A stretch of DNA of 64,000 nt from Dyella subtropica (GTDB lineage Bacteria > Pseudomonadota > Gammaproteobacteria > Xanthomonadales > Rhodanobacteraceae), in NCBI RefSeq assembly GCF_026283965.1, contig NZ_JAPDPD010000009.1:1-64000 (forward strand). The letters run 5' to 3'. Made by a program: the position numbers and the translations under genes. This document shows positions 53,909-63,292 of the stretch, piece by piece (the stretch's first letter is position 1; the number at the start of each line of letters is the position of its first letter). A model generated the notes under the pieces. That model ran no database searches. It was not told the origin of the DNA and worked only from the letters and a program-made list of their open reading frames with translations.

Positions 53909-54735
53909 GCGACTTGCCTATCTCGCCGCTGCTGCAACAGATCAGCGCCATGGCGCGCGAAGCGGCCGAGGCGATTCTTGAGGTTTATAGCCAGGACTTC
54001 GACGTGCAGCGCAAGGCGGACCACTCGCCGGTGACGGCGGCCGACCTCGCTGCACAGCGCGTCATCGTGGCTGGCCTGGCGCAGCTCGACGAGTCGCTGC
54101 CTGTGCTTTCCGAAGAGTCGCGCGTCGCGCCCTGGGCGCAGCGCCGGGAATGGTCGCGTTACTGGCTGGTCGATCCGCTCGATGGCACACGCGAATTCAT
54201 CAAGCGCAACGGCGAGTTCAGCGTCAATATCGCGCTGATCGACCGGCACGAACCCGTGCTTGGCGTGGTGCTGGCGCCGGTCACCGGCGACTTGTACGCC
54301 GCCGAACGCGGTGCCGGCGCATGGCTTCAGGCAGGCGCATCGGCTGTCTGGGCGCGCATCGCCACGCGGCCGCTCGCCAACCCGCCGGTGGTGGCGGGCA
54401 GCCGCTCGCACGGCAGCTATGGCGCCGCCTTGCTGCAAGAGCTATTGGGCGACGGCTATCTCGAATCACCGCTGGGTTCCTCGCTCAAGTTCTGCCTGCT
54501 GGCGCGCGGCGACGCGGATATTTATCTGCGTCGTGGTGCCACCAGCGAATGGGATACCGCCGCGGCGCAATGCGTACTCGAAGCCGCGGGTGGTGCGGTG
54601 CTCGATCTTGCTGGCCGACCTTTGCGCTACAACCGCCACGATTCGCTGATCAATCCCGAATTCCTCGCCGTAGGCGACATGGACATCGATTGGGCAGCGC
54701 GCTTGCAGGCGGCCGAGATAGAACCTCATGACTGA
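53905..54735 (+). CDS. cysQ: 3'(2'),5'-bisphosphate nucleotidase CysQ
   Basis: 276 residues of the inositol-monophosphatase fold. Motifs LSEESR, YWLVDPLDGTREFIKRNGEF and SEWDTAAAQCVLEAAGGAV match CysQ, which removes 3'-phosphoadenosine 5'-phosphate in sulfate assimilation and controls its toxic build-up. Its ATG overlaps the nudE stop, and its end overlaps mazG by 8 bases. Confidence 0.94.
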   Translation: MSDLPISPLLQQISAMAREAAEAILEVYSQDFDVQRKADHSPVTAADLAAQRVIVAGLAQLDESLPVLSEESRVAPWAQRREWSRYWLVDPLDGTREFIKRNGEFSVNIALIDRHEPVLGVVLAPVTGDLYAAERGAGAWLQAGASAVWARIATRPLANPPVVAGSRSHGSYGAALLQELLGDGYLESPLGSSLKFCLLARGDADIYLRRGATSEWDTAAAQCVLEAAGGAVLDLAGRPLRYNRHDSLINPEFLAVGDMDIDWAARLQAAEIEPHD

Positions 54736-55543
54736 CATCACCAAACATAGCCTCGACGATCTGCTTGCCATCATGACCCGCTTGCGCGATCCGCAGCGTG
54801 GTTGCCCGTGGGATGTGCAGCAGGATTTCGCCACCATCGCGCCGTACACCATCGAGGAAGCCTACGAAGTGGCCGACGCGATCGACCGCAAGGATTGGCA
54901 CGACCTGCGTGACGAGTTGGGCGATCTGCTGCTGCAGGTGGTGTTCCATGCGCAGATGGCGAAGGAGGCGGGTTTGTTCGACTTCGCCGATGTGGCGCAC
55001 GCCATCAGCGACAAGATGATCCGTCGCCACCCGCATGTGTTCGGCGACGTGAGCTATGACGATGTCGAAGCGCAGAAAGAAGCGTGGGAAGCCATCAAAG
55101 CCGAAGAGCATGCCGCCAAAGGCGAGCAGCGTGACGACAGCGCGCTGGCCGGCGTTTCACGCGGCCTGCCGGAGTGGAAGCGTGCATTGAAGCTGCAGCA
55201 ACGCGCGGCCAAAGTCGGTTTCGACTGGCCCGATGCGCAACCGGTGTTGGACAAGCTCGCTGAGGAAGTCGAAGAAGTTCGCGTCGAATTCGCCACGGGC
55301 GCCGATCCGGCGCGTTTGCAGGACGAAATTGGCGATGTGTTGTTCGTGGTGGTGAACCTGGCGAGGCATGCGGGCGTGGATTTCTCGCAGGCATTGCGTC
55401 ATGCGAATGCGAAGTTCGAACGGCGCTTCCGTGAGATGGAGGCTATCGCGGCTGGCGAGGGCACACCCTTGCCCGAGCGGAGCCTGGATGACCAGGAAGC
55501 GCTGTGGCAACAAGCGAAGCGCCGCGAAACAGCGGCCGGCTAG
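54728..55543 (+). CDS. mazG: Nucleoside triphosphate pyrophosphohydrolase MazG
   Basis: 271 residues with two MazG helical domains. The first has LRDPQRGCPWDVQQ, EEAYEVADAI and LRDELGDLLLQVVFHAQM; the second has AEEVEEVRVEF and LQDEIGDVLFVVVNLAR. It converts NTPs, including damaged ones, to NMP and pyrophosphate and modulates the starvation response in E. coli. Last gene of the gspN-to-mazG operon. No mazEF toxin pair is adjacent. Confidence 0.95.
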   Translation: MTDITKHSLDDLLAIMTRLRDPQRGCPWDVQQDFATIAPYTIEEAYEVADAIDRKDWHDLRDELGDLLLQVVFHAQMAKEAGLFDFADVAHAISDKMIRRHPHVFGDVSYDDVEAQKEAWEAIKAEEHAAKGEQRDDSALAGVSRGLPEWKRALKLQQRAAKVGFDWPDAQPVLDKLAEEVEEVRVEFATGADPARLQDEIGDVLFVVVNLARHAGVDFSQALRHANAKFERRFREMEAIAAGEGTPLPERSLDDQEALWQQAKRRETAAG

Positions 55544-55560
55544 CGCGGCGCGCAGCCTCG

Positions 55561-55692
55561 GTAGGAGCCCACCCTGTGGGCGACAAACCGGCAGGACTGC
55601 CGGTTTGCACGGCGAAGCCGCCCGATAGGGCCGCGCTCTGCTTCATATGCCGCTGCTGCCACCTGGTTTTCGCGCACAGGGTGCGCTCCTAC
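55561..55692. repeat. Repeat family C doublet downstream of mazG
   Basis: GTAGGAGCCCACCCTGTGGG then CGA at 55561-55583 faces TTCGCGCACAGGGTGCGCTC then CTAC at 55669-55692. Between them is a hairpin CCGGCAG/CTGCCGG. It has the same architecture as the doublet at 35202-35281. Confidence 0.88.
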
Positions 55693-55720
55693 TCGCGCCT
55701 GGCCTGCCGCCGAGACAAAG

Positions 55721-55750
55721 AAGGCGCGAGGTCTGGGGTCCTCGCGCCTT
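55721..55750. terminator. 11-bp hairpin
   Basis: AAGGCGCGAGG (55721-55731) pairs perfectly with CCTCGCGCCTT (55740-55750) around an 8-base loop, with no T-run. It lies beyond the REP doublet and may end the mazG operon. The remainder of 55751-55947 shows no gene. Confidence 0.5.
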
Positions 55751-55947
55751 GAAGTTCCATCACGCTGCCTGGGCCCACAGCGCCTGCTGTGACTCCCTTC
55801 TCGTTATCTGAATATGTGAGTCGTCGATCCAGGGGCGTTCCGACTCACAACGCCCTTGTCGAATGGCGGTTGACCCGCGCTGTCGGGCTTGCAACCTTTT
55901 GCGCACGGCCTGCATCACAGCCTTGACCGTTCATCAGGAGCTTCACC

Positions 55948-56721
55948 ATGCGCCATCTGTTTCTTGCCACCCTGCTGCTGGCTCCGCTCGTTGCGCAGGC
56001 TCATGACGACTGCAAGTACCAGGCGCCGCGCAATCTTCAGCTCGACCTTGCGGGCGTGAAGTCGCTACAGATCGATCTGCGCAGCCACGAGCTGCACCTC
56101 AGCGGCGACCCCAGTGCCAAGGGTGGCGAGCTCACTGGCCGCGCCTGCGCCTCCGATCAGAAGCTGCTGGACGACCTGGTGGTCACCCAGCGCCGCGAAG
56201 GGGACACGCTGATCGTCGAAGCCGGTGGCAAAGGCCACATCATGTTCAACCTGATGGGGCGCTCCTACACGAACCTGGAGCTCAACCTGAAGGTGCCGGC
56301 CAGCTTGCCGGTAACGCTCAATGTCGGTTCGGGTGATGCATGGGCCGCAGGCCTGCAGCGTCTGGACGCCCATGTCGGCTCGGGCGACCTGCATGTCAAC
56401 AAGATCGCCGGGCCGCTCTCGGCGAGTGTCGGTTCGGGCGACCTCGACGCCAGCGAGATCGGCAGCCTCGATCTCGGCGCGGTCGGCTCGGGCGATTTCA
56501 AGGCGCAGGACATCAAGGGAGACGTCCGTGTCGGCAGTATCGGATCGGGTGATGTCGCGCTGTCGCGCGTTGGTGGCAATGTGCGCGCCGATACCCTGGG
56601 TTCCGGCGATCTCAACGTGCGTGAAGTGGCTGGCGATCTCAGCCTCGGTGCCAAGGGCAGTGGCGATGTGAGCCACTCCGGCGTGCGCGGCAAGGTCAAC
56701 GTGCCGCGCGATAACGACTGA
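55948..56721 (+). CDS. Exported DUF2807 (GIN-domain) protein
   Basis: 257 residues. Signal peptide ends VAQAHDD. The mature protein is a repetitive beta-helix in which VGSGD or a variant recurs at about 20-residue steps (SVGSGDLDASEIGSL, VGSGDFKAQDIKGD, LGSGDLNVREVAGD). This is the head_GIN/DUF2807 fold, common in exported envelope proteins, function unsettled. AGGAG precedes the ATG. It converges with the permease gene, 4 bases apart. Confidence 0.88.
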   Translation: MRHLFLATLLLAPLVAQAHDDCKYQAPRNLQLDLAGVKSLQIDLRSHELHLSGDPSAKGGELTGRACASDQKLLDDLVVTQRREGDTLIVEAGGKGHIMFNLMGRSYTNLELNLKVPASLPVTLNVGSGDAWAAGLQRLDAHVGSGDLHVNKIAGPLSASVGSGDLDASEIGSLDLGAVGSGDFKAQDIKGDVRVGSIGSGDVALSRVGGNVRADTLGSGDLNVREVAGDLSLGAKGSGDVSHSGVRGKVNVPRDND

Positions 56722-56725
56722 CCGA

Positions 56726-57847
56726 TCAACTCAGCCAGCGCCACACCAGATAGGTGATTGGCGCGCACACCAGCAGGAACGGAATCGATACGAGGTGGAA
56801 CAGCCGCAAACCCTGCGGCTGTTTCGCCAGGCGCAGCGCGATGAGGTTGGCCAACGAACCGATCGCCACGCCGAAGCCGCCTACGTTCGCCGCGACGGTA
56901 AGTGCGATCGCGTCCGGCGTGTGTTCCATCAGCAGTACGGTGGCGGGCACGTTGCTGATCAGCTGCGACGCCACGATGCCGCTGACATAGAGATTCATCG
57001 GCTGATTGAAATCGATCAGGTCCAGCCCGCGTTTCATCAGCGGCAGCTCGGCTACATGTCCTAGGCCAAGGAAGATGGCGGCGAATGTCGCCAGCAGCAG
57101 CCAGTCGACGCGGGCCAGCAAGCGCCAGTCCAGCAGCGCGAACGGCAGCAGCAACAACGCGGCGCCCAGTAGCGCGTGGCCGTGTTCCATCATCAGCACC
57201 ATCATCAGCAGCGCCACGATGGAGAGGATGGCTTGCGTCGCGGACACCGGATGTCCGTCGATCTGCTCCGCGTGAAGCGTCACGCGATCCTTCGGCAGCC
57301 AGCACCAGGTGAGCAGCGCGACCAGCGCGAACATGGTGGCTGCGACCGGCAGCATCGCGGCGACGAATTTCACGAAGGGCAGCTGCACGTACTGCCATAG
57401 CAGCAGGTTCTGCGGGTTGCCGATGGGGCTGAGGGTGGAGCCCGCATTTACCGCCAGCGCTTCCAGAATCACCATGCGCAGCACGGGCAGGTTGGAGATG
57501 CCGCCGATGGCGACGGTCATCGGCACGATCAGGAACAGGCTGACGTCATTGGTCAGCACCATCGACAACAACGCGGTGATCGTCACCAATAGCAGGCCGA
57601 TCACCCGTTGCGAATGCGCGCGAGCTACCAGCGCACCGGCCATGTGCTGCACCAGACCGCTGTCGCGGATGCCCTGGATCGCGACCAGCAGACCAAGCAG
57701 ACCGGCCAGCGTCGGCCCTTGCAGCCAGCGCTGGTGATCGGAGAGCGGGCGGGGATCGATCACCGCCAGCAGCACAGCCAGTAGCGCGAAGGCGAGCAGC
57801 AGCCACTCGTTCTTGAGGTGCTGTCGCCAACTCGCGCGGTGGTTCAC
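56726..57847 (-). CDS. ArsB/SLC13-type anion permease
   Basis: 373 residues from a GTG at 57847 that overlaps the GST stop (GTGA); longer upstream reading is open but runs into the GST gene. About ten membrane segments. The ion-transporter motif GSTLSPIGNPQNLLLW, LTNDVSLFLIVP and a second-half SNVPATVLLMEH mark the superfamily (citrate/arsenite/Na+-sulfate). Substrate unknown. It is coupled to the GST gene in a two-gene unit. Confidence 0.85.
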   Translation of the reverse strand: MNHRASWRQHLKNEWLLLAFALLAVLLAVIDPRPLSDHQRWLQGPTLAGLLGLLVAIQGIRDSGLVQHMAGALVARAHSQRVIGLLLVTITALLSMVLTNDVSLFLIVPMTVAIGGISNLPVLRMVILEALAVNAGSTLSPIGNPQNLLLWQYVQLPFVKFVAAMLPVAATMFALVALLTWCWLPKDRVTLHAEQIDGHPVSATQAILSIVALLMMVLMMEHGHALLGAALLLLPFALLDWRLLARVDWLLLATFAAIFLGLGHVAELPLMKRGLDLIDFNQPMNLYVSGIVASQLISNVPATVLLMEHTPDAIALTVAANVGGFGVAIGSLANLIALRLAKQPQGLRLFHLVSIPFLLVCAPITYLVWRWLS

Positions 57848-58473
57848 CACTCGGTGAGCCCTTCGAGTTCGTAGAGCTTTTTCCAGCTGGGACGTGCGCG
57901 CACCAGCTCGGCCAGGCGCTTCAGCGCGGGCCATTCCGTGACCGGGCGCGGCATGTTGCGCGACCAGCGCATCAGCATGGTCAGCAAGAGATCGGCGCCG
58001 GAGAACTCCGCGCCCAGCAGATAGGGACCGTTGGTGGCCAGATGCGCCTCGAGGTGGTCCCACACGCTTTCGATCTTGCGTTGCAGGGCGGTGCGTATTT
58101 CCGGCAGGTGCTCTTCGTTGCCAAGCTCCGCGGGGTAGAACCACTGGCGATAGGTCGACATCAAGGTGTTGCTCAGATAGACCACCCATTGCAGCCACTG
58201 CTCGCGTTCGGGTGCGCCCACCGGCGGAATCAGCTTCGCCTTGGGGTGACGCTCAGCCAGCATCATCAGCAGCGCCGCCGATTCGATGCGCGGATGGCCG
58301 TCGATTACCAACGTCGGCACCTGTCCGATGGGATTGAGCTTGAGATAGGTGGGGTCGCGCTGAGCCTTGCTTTCGAAGTCGACCAGTTCGAGTTGGTAAG
58401 GCGCGCCGATTTCGAGCAGGGCCAGGTGGACAACCATGCTGGCGGTGCCGGGGGAGTAGTAAAGGGTGTACAT
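57844..58473 (-). CDS. Glutathione S-transferase family protein
   Basis: 209 residues. The N-terminal thioredoxin-like domain (MYTLYYSPGTASMVVHLALL) carries the Ser/Tyr region of the active site. NPIGQVPTLVIDG and the SAALLMMLAERHP segment bind glutathione, and a helical C-terminal domain follows. It conjugates or reduces substrates with glutathione; the specific one is unknown. It is translationally coupled to the permease. Confidence 0.92.
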   Translation of the reverse strand: MYTLYYSPGTASMVVHLALLEIGAPYQLELVDFESKAQRDPTYLKLNPIGQVPTLVIDGHPRIESAALLMMLAERHPKAKLIPPVGAPEREQWLQWVVYLSNTLMSTYRQWFYPAELGNEEHLPEIRTALQRKIESVWDHLEAHLATNGPYLLGAEFSGADLLLTMLMRWSRNMPRPVTEWPALKRLAELVRARPSWKKLYELEGLTEW

Positions 58474-58553
58474 GGGCGCCTTCAGTGAGCGGTGAGGCGC
58501 CGATCTTAATATTTGTCGCGAGAATGCATGTTCACTGGGCGCCTGCGGGTGGG

Positions 58554-61037
58554 TCATCCTTCCCGCAGCAATCGCATCGGCGATGTCCGCGTCACCTTTC
58601 GGGTACCGGCCAGCCCCAGCAACATCACCACCGTGGCAGCGCCGAGCGCGGACAGCACCAGCGGCCCCAACGGCGGCACGAAGCCTTCGATGTGGAACAC
58701 CGCGCGTCCCAGCCACCACCCGGTGCCGGCGGCACCGAAGGCGGCGGTCAGGCCAGCCACCAGACCGAGCAAGGCGAACTCACAGGCGGCTGCAGCGCGT
58801 AGCTGCGCGCGGCGCGCCCCCAGCGTGCGCAGCAGGGCGGCTTCATGGCGGCGCTCGGCGGCACTGGCGGCGAGGGCGGCGGCCAGCACCAGGGCGCCAG
58901 CCAGCAGGCTGAAGCCCAGCACCCAGCGCACGGCATGGCTGACGCGGTCGACGATTTCGCGCACGCGATCGAGCAAGGCGTCGACGTCGATCAGGCTGAG
59001 ATTGCTGTAGTCGCGCGACAGCTTGGCCAGCGATTCGGTATGCCCGCGCGGCACGTAGAAACTGGCGATCCAGGTATGCGGCAGCTCGCTGGCGTGGGCG
59101 GGGTCCAGCAGCAGGAAGAAGTTGACGCGGAACGAACTCCAGTCCACCTGCCGGATGCTGCCCACCTTGGCGTCGATGGTGCCTTCGCCGACGCTGAAGC
59201 TCATGGTGTCGCCCACCTTCAGCGCAAACATGTCGCGCCACATGGTGTCGATGGAGATCTCCGGCTGAGCCGGCTGCGGACCCGGCCAGGTGCCGGCGAT
59301 GACCTGGTTGGAGGGCGGCAGGTCGCTGGCCCAGGACAGGCGTAGCTGGCGGTCGGCCCAGTCCTTGGCGCGCTCGTCCTTGAAACTGAGCTGGCCGATC
59401 GGATGGCCGTTGATCGCCATCAGCTTGCCCACGGCCAGCGGTAGCATGTTGAGTTGCTGGCCGCCGATGCTGGCCAGCGACTGCTCGAAGCCGGGCCGCT
59501 GGTCGTCCTGCAGGTTCAGCACGAACCAGTTCGGTGTGTCGGCGGGGAGTTCGCGTCGCCAGCCTTCCAGCAAGGCCGGTGCGACGATCGCCAGCAGCAA
59601 GAGGGCGACCAGGCCGAGGCTGAGCGCCGTGGCCTGCAGCAGGCTCATGCCGCGCCGACGGGCCAGGGCGGCTAAGCCTAAGCGCAGCGCAGGATGCGCC
59701 CCCGGGGCGACATGGCGCGCTACCCACAGCATCACGGCCGCCAGCAGCGCGGCCACCGCGGCGACGCCGACCAGGCTGACAGCGAGGATGCCGGCCATGC
59801 GTGCCGATCCGCTTTGGCTCCAGATCAGCACCAGGGCGACTGCCACCGGGATCAGATACAGCGCATCGAAGCGCCGCACGCGGCGCGCCATGCTTTCACG
59901 AAATACGGCGACGGGCGGCACTTCGGCCAGACGCGCCAGCGGCGGCAACGCAAAGCCGACCAACACCGCCACGCCCATGGCCGCGGCGGCGAACGCCGGC
60001 CCTAGCGGCAGCGCCACCGGCACGCTGGTGAACAAGGTGCTGGCAAAGGCCCAGGCGGCCTGAGCGATGCCGAGCGCGATCAGCATGCCGAGCAGTGATG
60101 CGGGCAGGGCCAGCGCACCCAGCGTACCGAGCAGCAAGCCGAGTACGCGTCGGCGCGGCGTGCCGAGTGCGCGTAACAGAGCGACTTCGTTGGTCTTGCG
60201 TCGCGCGTAGCGCTGCGCGGCCAGCGCAATGGCGACGCCGGCCAGCAACGCGGACAGCAGGGCCGTGAGCCGCAGGAAAGCGCTGGCACGATCGAAGGCC
60301 GAGCGCATGCGCTCCTGTGTCTGTTCGGGGGTGATCAGTTCGGCGCCTTGCGGCAACGCCTGCGTTTGCACCCAGGTCCGCCAGCGGCTCACCTCGGCGG
60401 GACCACCAGCGACCAGCAAGCGATGGCGCGCCCGGCTGCCCGTGCCGAGCAGGCCGGCCTGTTCGGCGTCCGCGAGATTCATGATGGCGCGCGGCGCCAG
60501 CGCGAACAGTTCGCCGCCATCCGGCTGGCGCAGCAGTTCGGCGGCGATGAGCAGGTCGCGACCACCGAGCTGCACGTGATCGCCGGCTTTCAGTGCGAGC
60601 GCCACCAAGGCGCGATGATCGAGATACACCTCGCCCGGCGCCGGGCCGTGGCCGATGACATCGCCTTGCGACGCACGGCGCAGCTCCAGCTTGCCGCGCA
60701 GCGGATAGGCCGCATCGCTGGCCTGTACATCCAGCAGCTGGCTCTGCTCGTGCGCGAACGCCACGCTGGGAAAGCCGGCGCCGTGTGAGATGGCTAGGCC
60801 GCGCTGGTGCGCCTGTGCTGCATAGTCCGCCGGCAGTTGCTGCGGCGAGGCGATGCCGAGATCACCGCCGATCAACTCCGCCGCATTGGCCAGCATGCCG
60901 CGCTCGATGCGCGTGGCCAGGGTTGCGACCACGCCGAGCGCGACCACCGCCAGCGTCATGGAAGCCGCCAGGGTGCGCAATTCCGGTAGATGCCATTCGC
61001 GGCGCAGGCTGCGCAGGGCGAGGCGCAGCAGCCTCAT
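58554..61037 (-). CDS. ABC transporter permease, YbbP/FtsX family
   Basis: 827 residues with two FtsX blocks, near 250-370 and 710-820 (EVALLRALGTPRRRVLGLLL; EAALLRTLGARRAQLRAAA), plus a central membrane block at about 400-500. The extracytoplasmic MacB-like domain lies between. It overlaps the ATPase gene by 4 bases (ATGA). YbbP relatives work with YbbA next to TesA in many proteobacteria; the cargo is not settled. Probably an inner-membrane exporter or mechanotransmission complex. Confidence 0.9.
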   Translation of the reverse strand: MRLLRLALRSLRREWHLPELRTLAASMTLAVVALGVVATLATRIERGMLANAAELIGGDLGIASPQQLPADYAAQAHQRGLAISHGAGFPSVAFAHEQSQLLDVQASDAAYPLRGKLELRRASQGDVIGHGPAPGEVYLDHRALVALALKAGDHVQLGGRDLLIAAELLRQPDGGELFALAPRAIMNLADAEQAGLLGTGSRARHRLLVAGGPAEVSRWRTWVQTQALPQGAELITPEQTQERMRSAFDRASAFLRLTALLSALLAGVAIALAAQRYARRKTNEVALLRALGTPRRRVLGLLLGTLGALALPASLLGMLIALGIAQAAWAFASTLFTSVPVALPLGPAFAAAAMGVAVLVGFALPPLARLAEVPPVAVFRESMARRVRRFDALYLIPVAVALVLIWSQSGSARMAGILAVSLVGVAAVAALLAAVMLWVARHVAPGAHPALRLGLAALARRRGMSLLQATALSLGLVALLLLAIVAPALLEGWRRELPADTPNWFVLNLQDDQRPGFEQSLASIGGQQLNMLPLAVGKLMAINGHPIGQLSFKDERAKDWADRQLRLSWASDLPPSNQVIAGTWPGPQPAQPEISIDTMWRDMFALKVGDTMSFSVGEGTIDAKVGSIRQVDWSSFRVNFFLLLDPAHASELPHTWIASFYVPRGHTESLAKLSRDYSNLSLIDVDALLDRVREIVDRVSHAVRWVLGFSLLAGALVLAAALAASAAERRHEAALLRTLGARRAQLRAAAACEFALLGLVAGLTAAFGAAGTGWWLGRAVFHIEGFVPPLGPLVLSALGAATVVMLLGLAGTRKVTRTSPMRLLREG

Positions 61038-61753
61038 ATGGTCAACTCCGCAGCGCCACGGGTGACGACGCGACCTTCGTGCAGCTCCACGCGGCGGGCG
61101 CAGCGCTCTGCCAGTAGGGGATCGTGCGTGACCAGCACCAGGGTGGTGCGGTGATCGTGGTTCAGCGCGAACAGCAGGTCGCTCACATGATGACCGGTGC
61201 GCTGATCGAGGTTGCCGGTCGGCTCGTCCGCGAACAGCAGGCGCGGCCCATGCACGAAGGCGCGGGCGATCGCCACGCGTTGCTGCTCGCCACCGGAGAG
61301 TTGCGCTGGGTAGTGGCGTCGGCGTGGCGTCAGGCCGACAGCATCCAGTGCGGCGCGTGCGCGGCTGCGAGCGTCGTCGCTGCCTTCCAGCTCCAGCGGC
61401 AACATCACGTTTTCTTCCGCTGTCAGCGCGGGGAGCAGGTGAAACGATTGGAAGACGAAGCCGACCAGGCGCCGGCGCAGATCGGCGCGCGCCTCCTCGT
61501 CCATCTGCTCCAGCGCATGGTTGTCCAACGCGATATGCCCGCTGCTGGGCGTATCCAGCCCGGCCAGCAGGCCCAGCAGCGTGGTCTTGCCGGAGCCGGA
61601 GGCGCCGACGATGGCAAAGCTCTCGCCAGTCTGCACCTGCAGAGTCACGCCGCGCAGAATGTCCAGCTGCCCCTCGGGGCCGCGCACCGACTTGCTAACA
61701 TCGCGTGCATCAAGAAGAACATTACCGACCACCGCGGGAGAAGAGTCACTCAT
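61034..61753 (-). CDS. ybbA: ABC transporter ATP-binding protein YbbA
   Basis: 239 residues. Walker [10 protein letters not shown], signature LSGGEQQR, Walker B LLFADEPT and H-loop VLVTHD are complete. It energises the adjacent FtsX-type permease, which its end overlaps. The ATG at 61753-61751 shares bases with the divergent tesA ATG. AAGGA for this gene lies within the tesA coding start. Confidence 0.93.
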   Translation of the reverse strand: MSDSSPAVVGNVLLDARDVSKSVRGPEGQLDILRGVTLQVQTGESFAIVGASGSGKTTLLGLLAGLDTPSSGHIALDNHALEQMDEEARADLRRRLVGFVFQSFHLLPALTAEENVMLPLELEGSDDARSRARAALDAVGLTPRRRHYPAQLSGGEQQRVAIARAFVHGPRLLFADEPTGNLDQRTGHHVSDLLFALNHDHRTTLVLVTHDPLLAERCARRVELHEGRVVTRGAAELTI

Positions 61754-62381
61754 GCGTCGTATCCTTGGGCTGCTGCTGTTGTTGTGTTGCATGGGCGCCA
61801 CGCAGGCTGCGCCATCGAAGGTCGTGCTGGTCTTGGGCGACTCGCTGTCCGCTGCGCACAACATTGCGACGGAACAAGGCTGGGTGCACCTGCTGGAAGT
61901 ACGTCTAGGCGAGATGGAGCCGGGTTGGACGGCGATCAATGCCAGCATCAGCGGCGAAACCTCGCTCAGCGGCCGCAATCGTCTGCCGGCGCTGCTCGCA
62001 AAGTACAAGCCGGGCGTGGTGGTGATCGAACTGGGCGCCAACGACGGCTTGCGCGGCCTGCCGCTGCCGGCCCTGCGCGACAACCTGGCCAGCATGATCG
62101 ATGCCGCGCAGCATGCCGGCGCCAGGGTGCTGCTACTGGGCATCGAGCTGCCGGTGAACTACGGCCCGCAGTACCGCGACGGCCTGCGAGCGGTTTATGC
62201 GGAACTCGCCAAGCAAAAGCGTACGGGGCTGGTGCCGTTCCTGCTGGATGGGGTCGCCCTCGATCCCACGCTGATGCAGGACGATGGCCTGCATCCCAGG
62301 GCGGCGGGGGAGCCCCGGGTGTTGGATAACGTGTGGGGTGGCCTGCGGCCGTTGCTGCGGGTGAAGGATGGGGCGCCCTAA
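61752..62381 (+). CDS. tesA: Periplasmic arylesterase / thioesterase TesA
   Basis: 209 residues with a signal peptide ending TQA, cleavage before A20. SGNH hydrolase: block I GDSLS with nucleophile S31, block III GAND, and the DGLHP dyad near the end. TesA hydrolyses acyl-CoA, lysophospholipids and esters in the periplasm. The start codon overlaps the divergent ybbA start by two bases. Adjacent placement with ybbA/ybbP is conserved in E. coli. Confidence 0.93.
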   Translation: MRRILGLLLLLCCMGATQAAPSKVVLVLGDSLSAAHNIATEQGWVHLLEVRLGEMEPGWTAINASISGETSLSGRNRLPALLAKYKPGVVVIELGANDGLRGLPLPALRDNLASMIDAAQHAGARVLLLGIELPVNYGPQYRDGLRAVYAELAKQKRTGLVPFLLDGVALDPTLMQDDGLHPRAAGEPRVLDNVWGGLRPLLRVKDGAP

Positions 62382-62462
62382 GAGTCTCGCGCCGCGAAAC
62401 CGTCATCCGGCCTTTGCCGGAATGACGACCATGTGGCAGTTCCTGCGCCTGTATGGGCCGTG

Positions 62463-62521
62463 GTGAAGGCGTCTTCACATACTCCTCACCCCGCACACAG
62501 TTAGCCTTCACTTATGTGAAG
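62463..62521. promoter_or_regulatory. Paired inverted repeats upstream of the response regulator
   Basis: GTGAAG-GCGT-CTTCAC at 62463-62478 and CTTCAC-TTAT-GTGAAG at 62506-62521 are perfect 6-bp inverted repeats with 4-base spacers. They also contain direct CTTCAC repeats 33 bases apart. The second lies 19 bases before the ATG. They look like operator sites, possibly for autoregulation by the encoded regulator. Confidence 0.6.
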
Positions 62522-62540
62522 ATCAGCCGCGGAGGTAGGG

Positions 62541-63263
62541 ATGAGTTCACGTGACGAACAATCCGGTCTGATTTTGCTGGTGGAAGACAACCGCCAGATC
62601 GCCGAGATGGTGGGTGAATTCCTGGAGCGCCGGGGTTACTCGGTCGACTACGCTGCTGATGGTGTCAGCGGTTTGCACCTGGCTGTTTCCAACAGCTACG
62701 ACGTAGTCGTGCTCGATCTGATGTTGCCCGGCATGGATGGCCTGGAGGCCTGCCGCAAGCTGCGCAAGGAGGCAAAGAAATCCACCCCGGTGCTGATGCT
62801 GACGGCGCGCGACACGCTGGACGACAAGCTGGTCGGCCTGGAAGCTGGTGCCGACGATTACCTGGTGAAACCGTTCGAAGTGCGCGAGCTGGAAGCGCGG
62901 CTGCGCGCGTTGATCCGGCGGGACCGCCGTCAGGTGTCCACCGAAATACTCACGGTGGGCGATATGACGCTGGATACCGCCACGCTGCGGTTGGTGCGCA
63001 GCGGGCAGGAGCTTACGGTGTCGCCGATCGGTCTCAAGCTGCTGGCGATCCTGATGCGCGAATCGCCGCGTGTGGTGAGCCGGCGCGACATCGAGCGCGA
63101 GATCTGGGGCGACACGTTGCCGGACTCGGACACCTTGCGCTCGCATCTCTATAACCTGCGCCGCGTGATCGACAAACCGTTCGATCGGCAGCTGCTGCAT
63201 ACCATCCACTCTGCAGGCTATCGCCTGGCCGATCTCGAATCGGAAGTGGCTTCCGCCACCTGA
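62541..63263 (+). CDS. OmpR-family response regulator
   Basis: 240 residues. Receiver domain with acidic E15-D16, phospho-acceptor D59 (VVLDLMLPGMDG) and the lysine of LVKPFE. A winged-helix DNA-binding domain follows, with the recognition region SRRDIEREIWGD and LYNLRRVIDKPF. QseB/PhoP-like arrangement. The partner kinase begins 30 bases downstream. The paired inverted repeats in its promoter suggest autoregulation. Confidence 0.94.
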   Translation: MSSRDEQSGLILLVEDNRQIAEMVGEFLERRGYSVDYAADGVSGLHLAVSNSYDVVVLDLMLPGMDGLEACRKLRKEAKKSTPVLMLTARDTLDDKLVGLEAGADDYLVKPFEVRELEARLRALIRRDRRQVSTEILTVGDMTLDTATLRLVRSGQELTVSPIGLKLLAILMRESPRVVSRRDIEREIWGDTLPDSDTLRSHLYNLRRVIDKPFDRQLLHTIHSAGYRLADLESEVASAT

Positions 63264-63292
63264 CCGACGCGAGATGCCGTCATGAAGTAACG

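Noticed and set aside
61521-61751. N-terminal extension of tesA from 61521
   Set aside because: It would run antisense through ybbA and delay the signal peptide; the ATG at 61752 directly precedes a clear signal.
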